DNA of 64,000 nucleotides from Vulgatibacter incomptus_A (GTDB lineage Bacteria > Myxococcota > Myxococcia > Myxococcales > Vulgatibacteraceae): NCBI GenBank assembly GCA_040391605.1, contig JBEBXK010000010.1, forward strand, positions 1 to 64,000, given 5' to 3'. This document shows positions 32,271 through 41,982 of this stretch, one piece after another. Each line of letters begins with the position of its first letter. The stretch's first letter is position 1. Under the pieces are notes generated by a model. The model saw only the letters and a program-made list of their open reading frames with translations. It had not been told where the DNA came from and did not search any database. A program made the translations under genes and the position numbers.

Positions 32271-35018
32271 TCAGCCGCGCCTGGAGCGGCGGGCGACGAG
32301 GCCCGCGCCCAGGAGGAGGGCGAGCAGGCTCGGATCGGCGCCGATGGCCTGGCAGCCGCCTCCGTCCTTCTTCTTCTTCTTGGGCCCGGCCGGCTCCTCG
32401 GGCTCCGGTTCGGGGTCTGCCGGCTTCACCAGGTGGATCTGGAGTGGGGCCGAGAGCGAGCCGCTCGAGTCTTTCAAGGAGACGACGAAGGCGAAGTCCC
32501 GCCCGTCGGCGCCCTCGAGATCGGACTCCACCGGGGTGCCGACGATGCGGCCGGTCGCCTCGAGATCGAGGCCGGTGGGGAGGCTGCCCTCCTGCAGGGA
32601 CCAGCGCAACAGGCCCGCGCCCCCCTCCGCCCGGAGGAGGAAGTCGTAGGCGATCCCTGGCTTGGCGTCAGGGAGCGTGGTGGTCAGCAGGCGCAGGCCC
32701 ACCGGCTTCGAGGTCTCCTTCACCTCCACCGAGATCTCGCAGTTGGTTCCGGTGTCTTCACTGTCTCGGACCACGGTGGTCCAGGTGAAGGCGCCGGCCC
32801 GGCTGGGGCTGCCGGAGATCTCACCGGCGGCCGAGAGCTGCAGGCCGGGGACGGCGTTGAAGACCTCCTCTGCGTCTGCGAGGCGCGCCTCCACGCTCTC
32901 CCATCGGTAGGGGCGGATGCCGCCGGACGCCGAGAGATGAATCCCGCTCGTGGGGTGGCCGAGCTCCAGCGCCCGCAGGGAGGTGGTGTCGCAGCTCAGC
33001 GGATCGGGCTCGGCGATCTCCAGGGTGAAGGTCGCGGTGGTGTGGAGGTCGCTGCTGTCGGCTACCGTCAGATCGAGGTCGAAGCGCCCGCTCTCGAGGG
33101 GCGTGCCGGAGATGACCCCCGCCTCGCTGAGGGAGAGCCCCTCGGGGAGGGAGTCGACCTGCCAGACGTAGGGAGGCAGGCCCCCGATGGCGGAGACGGT
33201 GGTGTCGTAGGGCGAGCCCCGCTTGCCGGAGGGGAGGGAGGTGCCCGTGGTGATCTCCAGCGGCGGAAGGACCACGGTGATGGAGAGCTCTTCGCTGATG
33301 GTGCGGCCGGCGGAGGAGAGTTCGAGGCTGAAGTCGAAGACGCCGGCCTCGCTGGGGATCCCCTCGATGAAGGTGTCGGTCTCGGTGTACATGAGGGAGA
33401 GACCGCCGGGGAGCGCCGACCCTTCGGGGAGAAACCAAGTGTAGACGCCATCGCCACCTGAGGCGACGAGGGGAACCAGGTAGACCTCGCCCACGACGCC
33501 GTCGTCGAGCACCTTGGCCTCGACCCGTAGATCGAGGCCGATGACCAGCGGGTAGGGGGAGCTGCCCGTGTTGTTGAGGGTGTTGGACTCGTCGATGGTC
33601 TCCTCCGGATCGATGACGAGGTAGATCCGATAGAGTCCGGGCTCGACCTCGGCGGGGATCTCTACGTCGGTTTCGAAGTCGACGCGCGCCCCGACTGCGG
33701 CGTCGAAGCTCGCCTCGTGGAGGACGAGGCCCGGCTCGTCACCGGCCGGCTCGGGGCGCAGGAGGATCTGGTAGGGGACGTCGGCTGCGTCGAGGGTGCC
33801 GAGGTTGCGGGCGCTCCATGCCACCTGGATGATCCCCGGCTCGTCGATCCAGCGGGGGGCGTCGAGCGTGCCTCCGAGCACGGCGAGATCCGGCATGGGG
33901 ACGGTGACGGGGAAGGGGCCGTAGAAGCCCAGGGTCGGTGACGCGCCCGGGTCGAGGACCGCATGGAAGGGATCGGCCTCGGCGATGAGGTAGTAGAGGC
34001 CCAGCGGCAGATCGGCGGGGATCTCCTCGTCGAGTTCGAAGGTGGCGTGGAGGCCTGGGGCCACGGTCTGCGCGCCGGGGACGACGCCGAGCTCGATGGC
34101 GTCGGTCAGCGAGGCGTTGGGGCCGATCCAGAAGCGGACGGTAAAGTCCTCGGCCGGGTCGATGCCACCGTTGCGGACGGTGGCCGCCATGGACATCGGC
34201 GCGCCGGGGTTCCCCTGGGCGCCGCCGGACACGGAGGTGACGAGGAGGGAGGGGCCGGCGGTATAGGTGATGGAGACGTTGGAGGGGAAGTTGGTGACGT
34301 TGCAGTCGGGGCTGCAGTCGAGGCCACCCAGGGCGAGGCCCGGCGTGCCGTCGGTGCCGTCGATGTTCTCGACGCCGATGGCGGCGCCCAGGTGAAAGCC
34401 GGTGTCCCCGAAGTTCGGATCGTGGATCGTGCCGTAGCGGACCTCGATGGTGGTGGTCGCCTCCGAGAGCCAGAGCTGCGCCTCGATGTTGGCAGGGGAA
34501 CCCGCGTAGCGCCGGCAGTTGGTCCATTGGAGCACGTAGAAACGGTTGGGCGCGGCGCCCACGACCTGCTCGTTGATCGGACCGTTGCCGCCGTCATTGC
34601 AGACCAACTCGTCCCACCAGACCGCCACGAAGTTATGAGGCGCGGCGGATCCTGGGATGGTCCGACTCGCGTTGGACATGTCGGGATAGGCATCGCCGAA
34701 GGTGACCATGCCGGTGCCGGTGACGTGGATCTCGGTGTACGCCTCACCGAAGAACGTGACGGGGAAGGGCAGAGCGATGGGCAAGGTCGTGGTGGTCCAG
34801 GCCCAGCCGATCCCCTCCGTGCCGGAGATGTTCGTAACCGGCCCTCCATCGGGGAGCGGCATCGGCGTGTAGGTGATGGGCTGGGTGGTGGCGGCGTAGG
34901 TCTGGGCCGAGGCAGCTGCCGGCGCGAGCCAGCTTCCTGCGAGGAGCGTGGAGGCGAGAGCGAGGACGTTTCGCTGCGAGAAGAAACGATGACTGCGGGA
35001 GCGGATGCGCTGCGACAT
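32271..35018 (-). CDS. Secreted protein with CARDB and putative-Ig domains and a MYXO-CTERM-like tail
   Basis: A 915-residue exported protein. ATG at 35018 (GAGGT upstream) gives a signal peptide ending ASAQT. The N-terminal roughly 230 residues contain a nidogen-like pattern (FVAVWWDELVCND). CARDB-type domains follow (MSMAATVRNGGIDPAEDFTV; IIQVAWSARNLGTLDAADVP), then several putative-Ig repeats with PYxWxxxxxxLPxGLxLxxxGxIxGTP (YVWQVDSLPEGLSLSEAGVI). The C-terminus is KKKKK, then GGGCQ, a hydrophobic helix and ARRSRRG, resembling the MYXO-CTERM sorting signal with its single cysteine. A surface-anchored adhesin-like role is inferred. Confidence 0.85.
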   Translation of the reverse strand: MSQRIRSRSHRFFSQRNVLALASTLLAGSWLAPAAASAQTYAATTQPITYTPMPLPDGGPVTNISGTEGIGWAWTTTTLPIALPFPVTFFGEAYTEIHVTGTGMVTFGDAYPDMSNASRTIPGSAAPHNFVAVWWDELVCNDGGNGPINEQVVGAAPNRFYVLQWTNCRRYAGSPANIEAQLWLSEATTTIEVRYGTIHDPNFGDTGFHLGAAIGVENIDGTDGTPGLALGGLDCSPDCNVTNFPSNVSITYTAGPSLLVTSVSGGAQGNPGAPMSMAATVRNGGIDPAEDFTVRFWIGPNASLTDAIELGVVPGAQTVAPGLHATFELDEEIPADLPLGLYYLIAEADPFHAVLDPGASPTLGFYGPFPVTVPMPDLAVLGGTLDAPRWIDEPGIIQVAWSARNLGTLDAADVPYQILLRPEPAGDEPGLVLHEASFDAAVGARVDFETDVEIPAEVEPGLYRIYLVIDPEETIDESNTLNNTGSSPYPLVIGLDLRVEAKVLDDGVVGEVYLVPLVASGGDGVYTWFLPEGSALPGGLSLMYTETDTFIEGIPSEAGVFDFSLELSSAGRTISEELSITVVLPPLEITTGTSLPSGKRGSPYDTTVSAIGGLPPYVWQVDSLPEGLSLSEAGVISGTPLESGRFDLDLTVADSSDLHTTATFTLEIAEPDPLSCDTTSLRALELGHPTSGIHLSASGGIRPYRWESVEARLADAEEVFNAVPGLQLSAAGEISGSPSRAGAFTWTTVVRDSEDTGTNCEISVEVKETSKPVGLRLLTTTLPDAKPGIAYDFLLRAEGGAGLLRWSLQEGSLPTGLDLEATGRIVGTPVESDLEGADGRDFAFVVSLKDSSGSLSAPLQIHLVKPADPEPEPEEPAGPKKKKKDGGGCQAIGADPSLLALLLGAGLVARRSRRG

Positions 35019-35162
35019 GACGCGACCTCGATGCATTCGAGCCCTGGGTGGGGATCTCCCCTGGCCCAAGGACTTGTGACGACGATGGGACGTGCATCGT
35101 AGCCCAACAGAGGGTGCGTGGCGCAAGGGGCAGGAGCGCTTCGGCAGGGCCGGCGCTGTGGG

Positions 35163-36731
35163 TCACGCCTCCCGGTAGTGGTCGACCATCTGGTAGCGCC
35201 TGGCGTAGAGGCCGAAGGCGACGGCGGCGACCAGGGCGAAGCCGGCGAAGAAGAACATCTGGAAGCTCATGGCGCCGATGCCGGTGGACTCGATGGCGGC
35301 GGTGACGCCCTCGCCCTTGACGGCGGCGTTGACCAGGAGCACCCAGAGGTTCCCTACCGTGACCGAGAGGCTCCAGAAGCTCATCAGCACGCCCTTCATT
35401 TTGGCGGGCGCCTGGCTGTAGGCGAACTCGAGGCCGGTGGCGGAGACGAGGACCTCGCCGAACGTGAGCAGGGCGTAGGGGGCGATCTGCCAGAGGATCG
35501 ACGGCCTCGCGCCGCCGTCCATGCTGAGTTGGATGGCGCCCACCACGATCCAGGAGAGGCCGGAGAAGGCGATGCCGGCGGTCATCCGGCGCAGGGGGGT
35601 GATCCGCAGGCCAGCGCGCTCGAGGAGCGGGTAGAGGAGCATGTTGTTGAAGGGGATCAGGGCCATGACCAGGAGCGGGTTGAGGGCCTGCATCTGGGAG
35701 GCGCTCGTGAACCAGGCCCAGCCGGGCATGCCCATCTCCTGGGCCTGGAGGATCCAGGTGGAGGCCTTCTGATCGAAGAGGGACCAGAAGGGCGTGACCA
35801 GGGCGAAGATCACCAGCAGGCGGAGCACGGCGCGGACGCCCTCGACGTCGTCGTCGGGGTGGTGACCTCTGGCCCTGTCGAGTTGGAGGAGGACGCCGGC
35901 GCCGAAGGTGGCGAGGAAGATCACCAGGGCCATACAGACGGCGACGGCGAAGCCCAGGCTGGGCATGGTGCCCAGGGCGCCGAGGCCCACGAGGCCGCCG
36001 ACAGAGGCGATGGCGAGCCCCGGTCGCCCTTGCCCGGCGCTCGTGGCGAAGAGGGCGGTGCGAGCCACCCGGACGAAGCCGTGGGGATCGGAGGCCGCGG
36101 GTGGGGTGCGGACATAGCGCTCGCGGCCGGCCCAGAAGATCAGGGTGGCGACGAACATGAGGGCGCCGGGGATCCCGAAGGCGACGCTGGGGCCGAAGGC
36201 GGTCAGGGTGAGGGGGATGAGCAATGAGGCGAAGAAGGAGCCGAAGTTGATGATCCAGTAGAAGCCGTCGAAGACCACCCGCGCCAGGTGCTTGTTGGAC
36301 TGATCGAATTGATCGCCGACGAAGGCGGAGACACAGGGCTTGATGCCGCCGGAGCCAAGCGCGATCAGAAAGAGCCCCGTGTAGAAGCCGGGCTTGCTCG
36401 CCTCGGAGACCGCGAGGAAGAGGTGGCCCACGCAATAGAGGAGGCTGAGCCAGAGGATGGTGCGGTACTTGCCGAGCCATTTGTCTGCGAGCCAGCCGCC
36501 CAGGAGGGGGAAGAAGTAGACCCCCATCACGAAGAGGTGGAAGACCTCCTTCGCGTCGGATTGGCGGGTCTGTTCGTCGGCGACGTCCAGCAGCAGATAG
36601 CCCACCAGGAAGGCGGTGAGGATGTTGCGCATGCCGTAGAAGCTGAAGCGCTCGCAGGCCTCGTTGCCGATGATGAAGGGGATCTGCCGCGGCAGGCGGG
36701 CGGGGGCGGTGGTCGACGCGGCTGGGGTCAT
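35163..36731 (-). CDS. POT/PTR2-family proton-coupled peptide transporter
   Basis: A 522-residue inner-membrane transporter of the major facilitator superfamily that imports di- and tripeptides with protons. The first helix has FIIGNEACERFSFYGMRNIL, containing the E-x-x-E-R-F-x-Y-type proton-coupling motif (here EACERFSFYG). The PTR2 signature region GSGGIKPCVSAFVGDQFD follows near residue 130. About 12-14 hydrophobic helices are visible. ATG 36731 is used; a GTG six codons upstream is also possible. It is divergent from the enoyl-CoA hydratase gene. Confidence 0.92.
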   Translation of the reverse strand: MTPAASTTAPARLPRQIPFIIGNEACERFSFYGMRNILTAFLVGYLLLDVADEQTRQSDAKEVFHLFVMGVYFFPLLGGWLADKWLGKYRTILWLSLLYCVGHLFLAVSEASKPGFYTGLFLIALGSGGIKPCVSAFVGDQFDQSNKHLARVVFDGFYWIINFGSFFASLLIPLTLTAFGPSVAFGIPGALMFVATLIFWAGRERYVRTPPAASDPHGFVRVARTALFATSAGQGRPGLAIASVGGLVGLGALGTMPSLGFAVAVCMALVIFLATFGAGVLLQLDRARGHHPDDDVEGVRAVLRLLVIFALVTPFWSLFDQKASTWILQAQEMGMPGWAWFTSASQMQALNPLLVMALIPFNNMLLYPLLERAGLRITPLRRMTAGIAFSGLSWIVVGAIQLSMDGGARPSILWQIAPYALLTFGEVLVSATGLEFAYSQAPAKMKGVLMSFWSLSVTVGNLWVLLVNAAVKGEGVTAAIESTGIGAMSFQMFFFAGFALVAAVAFGLYARRYQMVDHYREA

Positions 36732-36779
36732 CGGCTCTGCATAGCGCACCTTTGGATTCGCAGATATAGGGAGGCGCGA

Positions 36780-37574
36780 ATGGAGGCAGCCATGGCAGAG
36801 CTACGGATCGAGGCGAGGGATGGCGGGGCCATCGAGGTCTGGACCATCGACGGCGAGGCGCGGCGCAACGCGATCTCCCGGGCGATGCTGGCGGAGCTCG
36901 AGGAGCGGATCGCGGCGGCGGAGGGGCGCAAGTCCCTGCGGGTGGTGGTGATCACGGGCGCGGGGGAGAAGGCCTTCTGCGCCGGTGCGGATCTCAAGGA
37001 GCGCGCGGGGATGAGCGAGGAGGAGGTGCGGACCTTCCTCCTGGATCTGCGGCGGACGCTGCGGGCGATGGAGCGCTCGAGCCGGATCTTCGTGGCGGCG
37101 ATCAACGGCGCCGCCTTCGGTGGCGGCACGGAGCTGGCGCTGGCTTGCGATCTGCGGGTGATGACACCGACGGCGAAGCTCGCCCTCACGGAGACGCGCC
37201 TGGCGATCATCCCCGGTGGCGGTGGGACCCAGCGCCTCGCCCGCCTCGCCGGACCAGGCGTGGCGAAGGATCTGATCCTCACCGGCCGCCCGGTGGGGGC
37301 CGAGGAGGCGCTGGCGCTTGGCGTGATCAATCGCATCGCGCTCGGTGGCGACGTGGTGGAGGCAGCGCTGCTCCTCGCGGGACAGATCGCCGGCGGAGGC
37401 CCGATCGCGTTGGCGGCTGCCAAGGCTGCCATCGAGGGCGGCCTCGATCTGCCGCTGGACGAGGGATTGGAGCTCGAGTACCAGAAGTATCAAGCCACGA
37501 TACCAACAAAGGATCGCCTGGAGGGGCTGGAGGCCTTCCGCGAGAAGCGGGCGCCGGTCTATCGGGGGGAGTGA
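36780..37574 (+). CDS. Enoyl-CoA hydratase/isomerase family protein
   Basis: A 264-residue crotonase. Oxyanion-hole segments are visible: CAGADLKERAGM near residue 65 and NGAAFGGGTELALACDLRV near 110 with the first catalytic Glu; ETRLAIIPGGGGTQRLARL supplies the second Glu. The presence of both Glu residues supports hydratase activity. Given the leucine and propionate genes in the window, methylglutaconyl-CoA or crotonyl-type substrates are plausible, but the substrate cannot be read from sequence. Two in-frame ATGs (36780, 36792) both have GGAGG upstream. Confidence 0.9.
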   Translation: MEAAMAELRIEARDGGAIEVWTIDGEARRNAISRAMLAELEERIAAAEGRKSLRVVVITGAGEKAFCAGADLKERAGMSEEEVRTFLLDLRRTLRAMERSSRIFVAAINGAAFGGGTELALACDLRVMTPTAKLALTETRLAIIPGGGGTQRLARLAGPGVAKDLILTGRPVGAEEALALGVINRIALGGDVVEAALLLAGQIAGGGPIALAAAKAAIEGGLDLPLDEGLELEYQKYQATIPTKDRLEGLEAFREKRAPVYRGE

Positions 37575-37670
37575 CCCAGGAGGGTCGCTGGCGCCCCTGA
37601 CCTCTCGGTGGTGGCGCGCGCAGAAGATACCTACGCTAGGTGGAATCTCACCCTCCTATGGAGCAAGCCG

Positions 37671-38003
37671 ATGCGATACCTCCCTGCCCTGGGCCTCCTC
37701 CTGATCCTCCCCACCTTCGCCTTCGCTTCGCCACCGAGCGATCCCGCCTTTTACCAGGAGAAGGGCGCCTTCGAGATCAGCGGCACGATCTCCAAGGTCG
37801 AGTCCGACGAGATCGAGATCGCACGCGACGGCCTCCCCGACGCGGAGTTGGAGATCAGCAAGCAGCACACGAAGATCACCGTGAACGGGAAGCCCGGCCA
37901 GGCGTCGCAGCTCACGAAGGGGACGCCGGTTCGCGCGAAGTTCCAACTCGACGGCGACGACATCGTGGCGATCTCGATCGAGGCCGGAGCCAAAGCTCAG
38001 TGA
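37671..38003 (+). CDS. Small exported protein of unknown function
   Basis: A 110-residue protein with a clear signal peptide (LPALGLLLILPTFAFASPPS). The mature part of about 90 residues alternates short beta strands (EISGTISKVESDEIEIARD, VRAKFQLDGDDIVAISIE), suggesting a small OB-fold-like barrel similar to periplasmic DUF5666-type proteins. No cysteine or catalytic motif is present. GGAG lies upstream of the ATG. It ends 17 bp from the convergent heme ABC gene. Confidence 0.7.
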   Translation: MRYLPALGLLLILPTFAFASPPSDPAFYQEKGAFEISGTISKVESDEIEIARDGLPDAELEISKQHTKITVNGKPGQASQLTKGTPVRAKFQLDGDDIVAISIEAGAKAQ

Positions 38004-38020
38004 GCGAGCTTCTCGTCGCC

Positions 38021-38812
38021 TCATGATCGATCGATCACCGGCAGCACCCAGGGGCAGCCCAGATCGGGGTGGGTCAAGACGCGGGCGCCCATGCCGTAGG
38101 CCTGCCGGATCCGCTCCGAGGTGAGGACCTGCGCCGGGCTGCCGGCGGCGACGATTCTCCCGTCGGCAAGCAGCGCGATGCGATCGGCGTGGAGGGCGGC
38201 GAGGTTCAGGTCGTGGAGCACGGCTACGGAGCCGACGCCGTGGCGCGAGAGGCGTCGTACCAGGCCGAGGACGGCGTGCTGATGCGGCGGATCGAGGCTG
38301 GAGGTCGGCTCGTCCAGGAGGAGGTAGCGGGCGCCGTCGTCGGGAGCCTCCCAGAGCTGGGCGAGGACCCGTGCGAGCTGGACCCGCTGCCGCTCGCCGC
38401 CGGAGAGGGAGGGGTAGAGGCGGTGGCTGAGGTGGCCGACCCCTGCCAGGATCAGCGCCTCTCGCGCGATGGCGAGATCCCGGCGGCTCTCATAGCCCGT
38501 GCCATGAGGCACCCGCCCCAGGACCGCGACCTCGAGGGCCTCGAAGGGAAACTCCACCCGGCTCTCCTGGGGGAGGAAGGCCACGCTCTTGGCGCGTTCG
38601 CCTCCCGGGATCGCCTGGATCGGACGACCTCCCAACTCGATCGCTCCGGCGGCTGGCTCGAGTTCGCCGGAGAGGGTGTCGAGGAGGGTCGACTTCCCTG
38701 CGCCGTTGGGGCCGAGGAGGGCGAGGAACTCGCCGGGGCGGACCTCGAGCTCGAGGTCCCGAAGGATGGTGCGGTTCCCCCGCCGCACCTCGATCTTTCG
38801 GGCGCGCAGCAT
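38021..38812 (-). CDS. hmuV: Heme ABC transporter ATP-binding protein
   Basis: A 263-residue ABC ATPase that powers heme import. Walker A is LLGPNGAGKSTLLDTL (about residue 35), the ABC signature is SLSGGERQRVQLARVLAQ (about 140), Walker B is YLLLDEPTSSLD and the switch His is in VAVLHDLNLAA. The segment before the signature and the spacing are typical of HmuV. Its ATG overlaps the permease stop by one base (TGATG). Last gene of the heme cluster. Confidence 0.93.
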   Translation of the reverse strand: MLRARKIEVRRGNRTILRDLELEVRPGEFLALLGPNGAGKSTLLDTLSGELEPAAGAIELGGRPIQAIPGGERAKSVAFLPQESRVEFPFEALEVAVLGRVPHGTGYESRRDLAIAREALILAGVGHLSHRLYPSLSGGERQRVQLARVLAQLWEAPDDGARYLLLDEPTSSLDPPHQHAVLGLVRRLSRHGVGSVAVLHDLNLAALHADRIALLADGRIVAAGSPAQVLTSERIRQAYGMGARVLTHPDLGCPWVLPVIDRS

Positions 38813-40047
38813 CAGCGCATCCCCTTCTTGTAGCGCAACAGGAGGAAGACGAAGAAGGGCGCGCCCACCGCGGAGGTGACGACGCCGATGGGGAGTTCGG
38901 CCGGCGCGGTGGCGGTCCGAGCGACGAGATCGGCGCCCAGGAGGAGGAGGGCGCCGCCCAGGGCCGACGCCGGGAGGAGGTAGCGATGGCCGGGGCCGAT
39001 GGCCATGCGGATCAGGTGGGGGACCACCAGGCCGACGAAGCCGATGACGCCGGAGGCCGCGACGGCGGCGCCCACAGCCAAGGCGGCGAGGACCACGATC
39101 CAGCGCTTGAGGCCCTCGACCGAGACGCCCAGGTGGGCGGCCTCCCGCTCGCCGAGGAGCAGCGCGTCCAGCGGCCTGGAGAGGCGCCGAAGGGAGAGGA
39201 AGAGCAGGCCCATGGGAGCGGCGACCCAGGCGGTGGTGGTCCAGGTGGCGCCGCCGAGGCTGCCGAGGCGCCAGGAGACGATGCTCCGGAGCTGGGCCTC
39301 CGTGGCGAGGTGGCTGAGGAGACCGGTGCCGGCCTCCGCCAGGGCGGTGAAGGCGATGCCGGCGAGGAGGAGGGTCGCGACCTCGGTGCGCTTGCCGGAC
39401 GACGCGATACGCTGGACGATCACCATGGCGATGAGGGCGCCAGCGAAAGAGAGGATGGGGATGAGGGCGTTGCCGAGCAGGTTGGTCAGCGGCTCGAGCG
39501 AGCCGCCGAGGACCATGCCCACGGCGGCGGCGAAGGCGGCACCGCTGGAGATCCCTAGGAGGGTGGGATCCGCGAGCGGGTTGCGGAAGAGGCCCTGCAG
39601 GAGCACGCCGCAGGAGCCGAGGGCGGCCCCGACCAGGAGGCCGAGGGCCACCCGGGGGAGGCGGATCGCGAGGAGGATCGCCTCGAGGGTCGGATCCACC
39701 ACCGCCGCGTCCACGAAGCCCAGCCGCTTGCCCAGGATGGCGAAGATCATCCCGGGCGAGATGGCGACCGCGCCGATGCCCGCCGCCGCGATGGAGACGA
39801 GCGCCAACGCCATGACGAGGCCCGCGATGGTGAGCCGGGCCCGCCGCCGCCTCGATGGCTCGGCGGCGAGGGAGGCTCCCTCCGTCGCCGGGGCACCCAG
39901 CCGCCTGACGACGCCGAAGTCGGTGGCGGACGACACCGCCTCGGCCAGGGCGACCGGCTGCCGTGGCGGGCGATCGTTGGCGCTCGTCTCCGCCACCGCG
40001 TCCGGCTGGGGCGCGACGATCCGGGAGTCGGTGGCGGCGCGGCTCAT
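38812..40047 (-). CDS. hmuU: Heme ABC transporter permease (FecCD family)
   Basis: A 411-residue inner-membrane permease of the BtuC/FecD type. LPRVALGLLVGAALGSCGVL and FRNPLADPTLLGISSGAAFA are the hallmark segments of iron and heme permeases, and GLVVPHLIRMAIGPGHRYLL is the coupling-helix region contacting the ATPase. About ten helices are visible. A polar extension of about 65 residues precedes the first helix and is longer than usual. The start overlaps the hmuT stop by 4 bp. Confidence 0.92.
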   Translation of the reverse strand: MSRAATDSRIVAPQPDAVAETSANDRPPRQPVALAEAVSSATDFGVVRRLGAPATEGASLAAEPSRRRRARLTIAGLVMALALVSIAAAGIGAVAISPGMIFAILGKRLGFVDAAVVDPTLEAILLAIRLPRVALGLLVGAALGSCGVLLQGLFRNPLADPTLLGISSGAAFAAAVGMVLGGSLEPLTNLLGNALIPILSFAGALIAMVIVQRIASSGKRTEVATLLLAGIAFTALAEAGTGLLSHLATEAQLRSIVSWRLGSLGGATWTTTAWVAAPMGLLFLSLRRLSRPLDALLLGEREAAHLGVSVEGLKRWIVVLAALAVGAAVAASGVIGFVGLVVPHLIRMAIGPGHRYLLPASALGGALLLLGADLVARTATAPAELPIGVVTSAVGAPFFVFLLLRYKKGMR

Positions 40048-40910
40048 TTGCCGGCTGGGTGGAGGTGGCCGGCGAGGGTGGCTGCTGCGGCGCCGGTGCG
40101 AGGGCCAAAGCCCAGGAGGAAGAGGTCATCGAGGATGACGACCCGTCCTGCCTTGCCGGCTGGGGTAGCGGCGAGGCCGGGTAGGGCGACGATGGAGTCG
40201 GCGCCGCCGAGGTGGGCCGCGGTGGCGGTGGTGACGACGATCACCTCGGGGGCCGCGACGATGGCCGACTCCGCCGATAGAGGCTTGTAGCCCTTGTAGC
40301 CCGAGACGGCGTTCACGCCTCCGGCGAGGCGGATCATCTCGTCGGCGGCGGTGTCCTCTCCTGATACCGAGAGCGCGTGCCCTGGTGAGAAGAGGAAGAG
40401 CACCTTGGGGCTGGCGCCGTCCCCCTTGGCGAGGGAGGCGGCCCGGGCGAGCTCGCGATCGATGGTGGCGATCAGCTCCTTACCCATGGCCTCACGCTCC
40501 AACGCCGTCGCGATCGCGCGGACGCGATCGCGGGCGCCGTCCGCCGTATGGGTCGCCGGGACTAGGACCAGCCTGGCGCCGGCACGGCGGAGCTGCTCGA
40601 GGACCGGCGGCGGCCCCGCGTCGGTGGTGCCGAGGATGAGGGTGGGGCGGAGGGAGAGGATCCCCTCGGCGCTGACGTCGCGGTAGTAGCCGACCTTGGG
40701 GAGCTCGCCGACGCCATGTGCGCCGACGCTGGAGTCGTCGATGCCGACCACGCTCGAGCCGGCGCCCAAGGCGAAGACGGTCTCGGTGACGGCCCCGCCG
40801 AGGGTGACGATCCGCGGGGAGGCCTCGGCAGGGGCAGCGGCGTGGGCGGTCGCCCCCAGGAGGAGCAAGGCAGCGGCGGAGAAGGGGATGAGCTTGCGGC
40901 GATCAAACAT
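40044..40910 (-). CDS. hmuT: Periplasmic heme-binding protein
   Basis: A 288-residue substrate-binding protein that takes heme from the outer-membrane receptor to HmuUV. A signal peptide (LIPFSAAALLLLGATAHAAA) is followed by the FecB/HmuT fold: RIVTLGGAVTETVFALGAG, VGYYRDVSAEGILSLRPTLI with the conserved region near the heme Tyr ligand (GYYRD), and AVSGYKGYKPLSAESAIVAA with a second conserved Tyr. ATG 40910 overlaps the hemS stop by 8 bp and has GAGGG upstream, so it is preferred over earlier in-frame ATGs. Confidence 0.92.
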   Translation of the reverse strand: MFDRRKLIPFSAAALLLLGATAHAAAPAEASPRIVTLGGAVTETVFALGAGSSVVGIDDSSVGAHGVGELPKVGYYRDVSAEGILSLRPTLILGTTDAGPPPVLEQLRRAGARLVLVPATHTADGARDRVRAIATALEREAMGKELIATIDRELARAASLAKGDGASPKVLFLFSPGHALSVSGEDTAADEMIRLAGGVNAVSGYKGYKPLSAESAIVAAPEVIVVTTATAAHLGGADSIVALPGLAATPAGKAGRVVILDDLFLLGFGPRTGAAAATLAGHLHPAGK

Positions 40911-41937
40911 CGAGTGCGCCCTCGACATCTCGGAGGAGCGCGCGCCAGGAGGCGGCCTCGGGGGTGCCGGGCTTACGGTCGCCGAAGAGGAGGCCGATCT
41001 CCCTGCCGGCCTCGTCGAAGAGCTCAACCGAGGTGACGTCGCCGTCGCTGGTCGGCTTGCGGACGATCCAGCTCGAGTGGATGTGGTCGTTGCGCAGATG
41101 CATCCCGAACTCGTGGTCGAAGATGTTGAGCCACTCCCCCTTGGGCGAGAAGCGCTCGATCGGGCCGGCGTGGATCTGGATCAGCCCGCGGTTGCCTACG
41201 AAGACCATGATCGGCACCTGGGTCTCGCTGGCGCGCTGCAGGATCGCCTGGGTGATGGAGTTCGGCACCTTCCGCGCCCAATCGCCGGCGACGAGGCGCA
41301 TGGCCTGGAGCCGCCCCACCTCGAAGCGACGCAGGATCCCGTAGAACTGATGGGTGTCCTTCATCTCGCTCCAGGCGGCGCGGAGGCCCTCGACGTCGAT
41401 GTCGGCGTCGGGCCTGTCGACAGGATCCTGGAAGTCGCGCAGAAGGACCTCGGCCTCCTGGGCGGCGAAGTTCTCGACCAGCGCGTCGAAGGCCGCCACG
41501 TCGCTCTTCTCCTCGAGCCAGATCTTGTGGACGGCGTCTCCCTTCGGATCGAAGAACTGGAGGCTGCGGCGCTCTTGGCCCCTGGCCTCGTCGCGAACGG
41601 CGAAGCCGCTCTGCCAGCCCAGGAGGAAGACCCGCAGATCGATGTTCTTCGAGTGAAAGAGGCCCACGTGGCCATTGATGCTGGGCTCGGGGTAGACCCC
41701 GCGCTTCTCGTGGACGGCGGACTCGTTCCGCGTGAGGGCGAGGACCTCGCCGAGCGAGGGGAGCGCCCGGAGGATCTCGGGAAAGTCGCTGCGAAGCCTG
41801 ATGCTCCCTGGCATCGAGGAGACGAGCTCGGCCTCGGAGACGCCGAGCCTGGCGGCCGCGTCACGGGCTCGCAGCTTGGTTTCCTGCATTAGATCCTGAT
41901 ACCTAGAATAAATATTGTTATCTGCCTCTGCGTACAT
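40903..41937 (-). CDS. hemS: Hemin-degrading factor / cytoplasmic heme-binding protein (HemS/HmuS family)
   Basis: A 344-residue protein built of two similar halves that binds imported heme and may release iron. RNESAVHEKRGVYPEPSING contains the conserved region near the proximal His (VHEKRG), and the second half has RNRGLIQIHAGPIERFSPKG and NIFDHEFGMHLRNDHIHSSW, which are family signatures. GGAG precedes the ATG. It follows hmuY by 45 bp and overlaps hmuT, so it is part of one transcript. Confidence 0.93.
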   Translation of the reverse strand: MYAEADNNIYSRYQDLMQETKLRARDAAARLGVSEAELVSSMPGSIRLRSDFPEILRALPSLGEVLALTRNESAVHEKRGVYPEPSINGHVGLFHSKNIDLRVFLLGWQSGFAVRDEARGQERRSLQFFDPKGDAVHKIWLEEKSDVAAFDALVENFAAQEAEVLLRDFQDPVDRPDADIDVEGLRAAWSEMKDTHQFYGILRRFEVGRLQAMRLVAGDWARKVPNSITQAILQRASETQVPIMVFVGNRGLIQIHAGPIERFSPKGEWLNIFDHEFGMHLRNDHIHSSWIVRKPTSDGDVTSVELFDEAGREIGLLFGDRKPGTPEAASWRALLRDVEGALDV

Positions 41938-41982
41938 GTCTTTGCTCCTTTCGATTCGAGAAATGAGGGGCGACGGCCGCGC

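Noticed and set aside
38022..38036. Palindrome TGATCGATCGATCA near the heme ABC gene end
   Set aside because: It lies in the last codons of hmuV and the stop; simple codon content explains it.
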